Assembly: GCF_025971945.1 (NCBI RefSeq) | Contig: NZ_JAPDHW010000009.1 | Coordinates: 62,001-126,000 of the forward strand | Reading direction: 5' to 3' | DNA: 64,000 nucleotides | DNA from: Chryseobacterium kimseyorum | Lineage (GTDB): Bacteria > Bacteroidota > Bacteroidia > Flavobacteriales > Weeksellaceae | Shown here: positions 60,427 to 64,000 of the stretch, one piece after another | Layout: every line of letters starts with the position of its first letter | How positions within the stretch are numbered: position 1 is the first letter of the stretch | Notes under the pieces: model-generated | The model's database searches: none | What the model was told of the DNA's origin: nothing | What the model saw: only the letters and a program-made list of their open reading frames with translations | Program-made: the position numbers and the translations under genes

Positions 60427-60552
60427 CAGAATAAGTAATTTACGTTGTCAAAATCATTTTTGGCTTTCTAACGCTGTTCAAAACAGGAGAAATCATTGCT
60501 TTTGGTAAAGGAAACTAAAGTATCAGTATAAGAATGGAAAAACTTATCTCAC

Positions 60553-61515
60553 TTAACTGATCAGTTTCATAATCTCCAGGGCCACTTTCAAAGCTTCTGT
60601 TCCGTCCTCCAAAGAAACTTCCACATTTTTATCTTCCAAAATTGCATCTGCAAAAGAATTCAGTTCGTCCAGAATTGCGTTATTCGGCTGAATATTAGGA
60701 TATTCAAATAAAATCTGATTCTTTTCTCCTTCGGCATTTTCAATAATCATATCAAATGGAGTAGGATTTTCGGGAGCATCCTTCATTCTGATCACCTCAG
60801 CTTTCTTCTCCAGGAAATCTACAGAAACATAAGCATCTTTCTGGAAGAATCTACTTTTTCTCATTGCCTTCATCGAGATTCTTGATGTGGTAAGATTGGC
60901 AACGCATCCATTTTCAAACTCAATTCTTGCATTCGCAATATCCGGGCTTTTACTCACCACACATACGCCGCTTGCATGAATGTTTTTAACTTTAGATTTT
61001 ACAACGCTCAGTAAAATATCCAGATCGTGAATCATTAAATCTAAAACTACAGAAACATCTGTTCCGCGGGGATTAAATTCGGCCAAACGGTGAATTTCAA
61101 TAAACATTGGGTTTTGAATATAATCTTTGGCTCCGATAAACGCAGGATTGTACCGCTCTACGTGACCCACCTGCGCTTTAATGCCATGTTCACGGCATTT
61201 GTAAAGAATTTCTTCAGCCTGTTCCAGCGTTTGGGTAATGGGTTTTTCTATGAAAAAGTGAAGACCTTTATCGATCGCTTTCAAAGCATAATCATAGTGA
61301 TAAAGCGTTGGCGTAACGATATCCAACATGTCGATTTGATTTAATAAATCTTCAAGGTTCTCAAAATATTTGTAACCGAATTCAGCTTCCAGTTTTTTAC
61401 CGTTCTCGGAATCTTTATCATGAAAACCGATAAAATTGTACTTATCTGACTGATTTAGAAGTTTCAAATGTATTTTTCCCAAATGTCCGGCACCCACCAA
61501 ACCTGCTTTCAACAT
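60553..61515 (-). CDS. Gfo/Idh/MocA-family NAD(P)-dependent oxidoreductase
   Basis: A 320-residue dehydrogenase. The Rossmann domain begins KAGLVGAGHLGKIHL (3-17), with the catalytic-context motif FIEKPITQT near 92-100. The second domain includes GHVERYNPAF near 120-129 and VLDLMIHDLDILLSVV near 160-175. Members oxidise sugars or sugar nucleotides; many flavobacterial forms lie by envelope-sugar genes. No partner gene is adjacent here. It is divergent from pcm. The substrate is unknown. Confidence 0.88.
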   Translation of the reverse strand: MLKAGLVGAGHLGKIHLKLLNQSDKYNFIGFHDKDSENGKKLEAEFGYKYFENLEDLLNQIDMLDIVTPTLYHYDYALKAIDKGLHFFIEKPITQTLEQAEEILYKCREHGIKAQVGHVERYNPAFIGAKDYIQNPMFIEIHRLAEFNPRGTDVSVVLDLMIHDLDILLSVVKSKVKNIHASGVCVVSKSPDIANARIEFENGCVANLTTSRISMKAMRKSRFFQKDAYVSVDFLEKKAEVIRMKDAPENPTPFDMIIENAEGEKNQILFEYPNIQPNNAILDELNSFADAILEDKNVEVSLEDGTEALKVALEIMKLIS

Positions 61516-61578
61516 AGCTTTTTAATTTTTGTAAATATACTAATTTTCGGTATTCAGAAATAGATGATAGGTTTTAGG

Positions 61579-61609
61579 TTGACAAATATTGATTGTTTTA
61601 GTATTTTTG
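61579..61609 (+). promoter_or_regulatory. Promoter of pcm
   Basis: TTG (61579-61581), a 20-base spacer and TATTTTTG (61602-61609), 37 bases before the ATG at 61647. Confidence 0.6.
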
Positions 61610-61646
61610 TGATAAACTAGTTCCTCATAAACAATATAACTATCTG

Positions 61647-62300
61647 ATGACGCACGATTCGTTTGCACACAAAGGGAAAAGAAAAATTTTAGTTGAATAT
61701 CTTCGTCAGAGAATTGGGATCTCAGATCCTAACGTTCTTTCGGCGATGAACGAAGTTCCGAGACATCTTTTTATCGAAAGTATTTTTGAAGATTTTGCCT
61801 ATGAAGACCGTGCATTTCCCATTTTAGCGCATCAGACAATTTCTCATCCGTCTACGGTTGCCGAGCAGTCTGAGCTTTTACAGCTAAAAGAAGGTGAAAA
61901 AGTGCTTGAAATAGGAACCGGATGTGGCTATCAAACTGCTGTACTCCTAGCAATGAAAGGACTCGTTTACACCGTTGAAAGGCAGAAAGATTTATTTGAT
62001 TATTCTAAAAAGAAATTCAGAGAATTACATATGTATCCAAAATTTCAGAGTTTTGGTGATGGTTTTGCCGGACTCCCGACTTTTGCGCCATTCGATAAAA
62101 TTATTGTAACCTGCGGAGCAGCAGTTTTACCCACGGAATTATTAAAGCAATTAAAAGTGGGCGGAAAAATGGTAATTCCATTAGGTCCGACTGATGAACA
62201 GGTTTTATACAGATTCACAAAAATTTCTCCGACAGAAATTGAAAAGGAAGAATTTGGAGCGTATAAATTTGTACCAATGCTGAACAATACAAATCAGTAA
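61647..62300 (+). CDS. pcm: Protein-L-isoaspartate O-methyltransferase
   Basis: A 217-residue enzyme that methylates isoaspartyl residues in damaged proteins with S-adenosylmethionine. HQTISHPSTVAEQSELLQL near 62-80 is the conserved pre-motif I segment, and VLEIGTGCGYQTAVL near 87-101 is SAM motif I. PFDKIIVTCGAAVLPTELLKQLKVGGKMVIPLG near 148-180 follows. The length is normal for the cytoplasmic type. The next gene follows two bases later. Confidence 0.95.
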   Translation: MTHDSFAHKGKRKILVEYLRQRIGISDPNVLSAMNEVPRHLFIESIFEDFAYEDRAFPILAHQTISHPSTVAEQSELLQLKEGEKVLEIGTGCGYQTAVLLAMKGLVYTVERQKDLFDYSKKKFRELHMYPKFQSFGDGFAGLPTFAPFDKIIVTCGAAVLPTELLKQLKVGGKMVIPLGPTDEQVLYRFTKISPTEIEKEEFGAYKFVPMLNNTNQ

Positions 62301-62302
62301 AT

Positions 62303-62698
62303 ATGATTAATCCCGATATTCTTGATTACAACAACAGTCAGTCAGATTCAGATGAAGCCATCTGTACTTTGCTTTCAGAGATCATTGAAGCTGAACTGAA
62401 AGATTCAGAAAATAAAATCTGGCACAGTCATCCGGTTTGGTTTTTAGAAGAAAATCCTATTGTAGGATACAGCAGACAGAAAAAAGGAATCCGTCTTATG
62501 TTTTGGAGTGGGAAATCTTTTCATGAAGTACAACTGAATGTGGAAGGTGAGAAATTTCAGGACGCATCTATATTTTATAATGACAGAAATGAAGTTGATG
62601 AAAGAGACGTGAAACGTTGGCTTCAGAAATCAATTGAAATTCAGTGGGATTACAAAAATCTTGTGAAAAGGAAAGGTGAATTAATCAGGTTGAAATAA
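62303..62698 (+). CDS. DUF1801 (YdhG-like) protein
   Basis: A 131-residue protein of the DUF1801/YdhG fold. The hallmark WHSHPVWFLEENPIVGYSRQKKGIRLMFWSG lies near 39-69. The family adopts a frataxin-like or YjbR-like fold and has no firmly known role. It is cotranscribed with pcm, two bases after its stop. Confidence 0.8.
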   Translation: MINPDILDYNNSQSDSDEAICTLLSEIIEAELKDSENKIWHSHPVWFLEENPIVGYSRQKKGIRLMFWSGKSFHEVQLNVEGEKFQDASIFYNDRNEVDERDVKRWLQKSIEIQWDYKNLVKRKGELIRLK

Positions 62699-62789
62699 TC
62701 TGTATTTTCATTAATAAAATAAAAAGACTTAGCGGTTTCGGAATAAAAATTGGATTCATTTTCAAACCTAATCACTAAATCTTATTATT

Positions 62790-63059
62790 ATGGACACGAA
62801 CAGATTCAAATCGTCACACGATTTCAGTAACGTTGAAAAAAATCTCCACAATAATCCGGGCTACAGTGTAGAAAGTTTTTCTCAGCAGGCTAAAGATTAT
62901 ATCAACGATATGCGCAGTCAGAATCAGGAAGCAACCAAACAGGGCTTTCTGTCTCACGCTCAGAAAAGAGCTCATGAAGTTTGGGAAGAAATTCAAGGGA
63001 TGGCTTCTGAAGCCTGGGATAAAAGCTCGGATCATTCTAAGGCTGAGGAAAAGAAATAA
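62790..63059 (+). CDS. Small charged protein, function unknown
   Basis: An 89-residue cytoplasmic protein. The text is helical and rich in Gln, Lys, Glu and Ser (SVESFSQQAKDYINDMRSQNQEATKQGFLSHAQKRAHEVWEEI), with no known motif. It may be a small stress-related helical protein. It is followed by a strong terminator at 63082 and preceded by a 91-base gap. Confidence 0.62.
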   Translation: MDTNRFKSSHDFSNVEKNLHNNPGYSVESFSQQAKDYINDMRSQNQEATKQGFLSHAQKRAHEVWEEIQGMASEAWDKSSDHSKAEEKK

Positions 63060-63081
63060 TGACTAACAATACAATCGAAGA

Positions 63082-63117
63082 AACTTCACTTTTTATAAAG
63101 GAGTGAGGTTTTTTTTA
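63082..63117 (+). terminator. Terminator after the small charged protein gene
   Basis: AACTTCACT (63082-63090) pairs with AGTGAGGTT (63102-63110) with one G-U pair, then T8. Confidence 0.82.
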
Positions 63118-63146
63118 TTTAAAATAATTATCAAAATAAATAAAGG

Positions 63147-64000
63147 ATGAAAGTATTCATTAATAAAAGAATTCCAGAAATAGGAATAAAAATGCTGGAA
63201 GAAGCAGGTCTTCAAATCACTATTCCTGAAGATCAAAATTTGTCACCCGACGAATGGATAAAGTATTGTCAGGATACCGATGCCGTTTTGAATGTCGGAC
63301 AAAATAAGTATGATAAAGATTTCTTTGAACAGTGTCCCAACGTTAAGGCGATAGCTTTGTTTTCGGTAGGTTTTGATGCGGTAAATATCGAGCAGGCTAA
63401 TAAGAGAAATATTCCTGTCGGAAATACACCGGATGTTTTGAGCAGAGCAACTTCAGATATAGCATTTTTATTAATGCAATCGGTTTCTAGAAGGGCAAGT
63501 TATTATTTTCAAAAAGTAAAGGATGATGATTGGGGAAATTTTGATCCGCTTCATGCGTTAGGACAGGAACTCTATGGGAAAACCTTAGGTGTTTTCGGAT
63601 TGGGAAGAATAGGTTTTGAAATGGCTGAAAAGTGTAAAAAGGCTTTTGATATGAATATTATTTATCATAATAGGAATCATAACGACGAAGCTGAAGAAAA
63701 ACTGGGAGCGAAATATGTTTCTTTTGAAGAACTGGTAAGTCAGTCGGATGTATTGAGTATTCACGCAAGTTTCACTGAAGAGCATGCGGAACTTTTTAAT
63801 CAGTCTGTTTTCGAAAAGATGAAACCTAATGCGATTTTCGTTAATACGGCGAGAGGTGGTTTTCACAATCAGGTAGATTTATACAATGCGCTTGTAGAAA
63901 AGAAAATTTGGGGCGCCGGACTAGATGTGACGAATCCTGAACCAATTTTGCACGACGATCCTATTCTGGGGCTTTCCAATGTGTGTGTGCTGCCACATAT
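63147..64000 (+). CDS. D-2-hydroxyacid dehydrogenase, 3' end outside window
   Basis: The ATG at 63147 opens a frame that runs to the window edge, about 284 residues so far, so it is cut off. It is a D-isomer 2-hydroxyacid dehydrogenase (glyoxylate/glycerate type): NVKAIALFSVGFDAVNIEQANKRNIPVGNTP near 69-99, GKTLGVFGLGRIGFEMAEKCKKAF near 146-169 with the NAD motif GLGRIG, and FEKMKPNAIFVNTARGG near 225-241. The catalytic Arg is in NTARGG, and the usual Glu and His motifs would be near the end. It follows a terminator, so it begins a new transcript. Confidence 0.9.
   Translation, partial: MKVFINKRIPEIGIKMLEEAGLQITIPEDQNLSPDEWIKYCQDTDAVLNVGQNKYDKDFFEQCPNVKAIALFSVGFDAVNIEQANKRNIPVGNTPDVLSRATSDIAFLLMQSVSRRASYYFQKVKDDDWGNFDPLHALGQELYGKTLGVFGLGRIGFEMAEKCKKAFDMNIIYHNRNHNDEAEEKLGAKYVSFEELVSQSDVLSIHASFTEEHAELFNQSVFEKMKPNAIFVNTARGGFHNQVDLYNALVEKKIWGAGLDVTNPEPILHDDPILGLSNVCVLPH

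Larger units (their letters stand above)
60064..60552. other. Intergenic region between the GH5 gene and the Gfo/Idh gene
   Basis: A 489-base gap. On the minus strand a TATATTTG box (60120-60113) may serve the GH5 gene. A perfect hairpin (60174-60199) is listed separately. Several short minus-strand frames look protein-like: a frame of 88 codons (60426-60160), and fragments such as SDDLQSDFSFDREEYSRFFEG and NDFDNVNYLF in other frames. This may be the remains of a decayed gene, but I cannot identify it. Confidence 0.45.

Overview
This 64 kb window is chromosomal DNA from a low-GC Bacteroidota, most likely a Chryseobacterium-like member of the Weeksellaceae (Flavobacteriia). The reasons are the AT-rich coding sequence, many TAnnTTTG promoter -7 boxes, a SusC/SusD pair, a Chryseobacterium-type class A beta-lactamase, secreted proteins whose mature N-terminus is glutamine, and the family content. 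I see no prophage, insertion sequence, CRISPR array, rRNA or tRNA. The species is an inference.

Layout. 1-5.3 kb: the tail of a metal/siderophore-type ABC binding protein, mtgA, a polytopic protein of the so-called Gcr recombinase family, and a minus-strand UbiA-like/recF/DUF721 operon. 5.4-11.9 kb: a 1999-residue alpha-2-macroglobulin-like protein followed by ecotin, two protease inhibitors in tandem. 12-24.7 kb: small stress and housekeeping genes (DUF1569, VOC, DUF1398, DUF2490, bestrophin, Na+/H+ antiporter, SRPBCC, two glutaminyl cyclotransferase lipoproteins, deoxynucleoside kinase, ArsC-like, DUF493, DUF4197). 25-37.6 kb: a polysaccharide utilisation locus with SusC, SusD, a LamG lipoprotein, two tandem GH144-type glucanases, an alpha/beta hydrolase, an unknown protein and a GH3 beta-glucosidase; beta-1,2-glucan is the best guess for the substrate. 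38-47.5 kb: purB, purL, a barstar-like/SGNH/gamma-glutamylcyclotransferase cluster, dgkA and dnaN. 47.8-54.6 kb: a Tat-type M19 dipeptidase, a LytS/LytTR pair, pheT, a META lipoprotein and a small acidic protein. 54.6-64 kb: a polytopic protein, 3-hydroxybutyryl-CoA dehydrogenase, a class A beta-lactamase, a GH5-CBM enzyme, a Gfo/Idh oxidoreductase, pcm, DUF1801 and a 2-hydroxyacid dehydrogenase cut by the window end.

How the genes work together. The sugar locus reads as a pathway: surface glycan capture (SusD, LamG), surface endo-cleavage, SusC import, periplasmic endo-cleavage and final glucosidase action. The two cyclotransferases can cap the N-terminal glutamine that signal peptidase leaves on about a dozen secreted proteins encoded in this same window. 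The most noteworthy observations are the thioester-less macroglobulin plus ecotin pair, an in-frame VOC-lipoprotein read-through, two copies of a structured repeat with compensatory base-pair changes, and a divergent promoter buried inside the macroglobulin gene.
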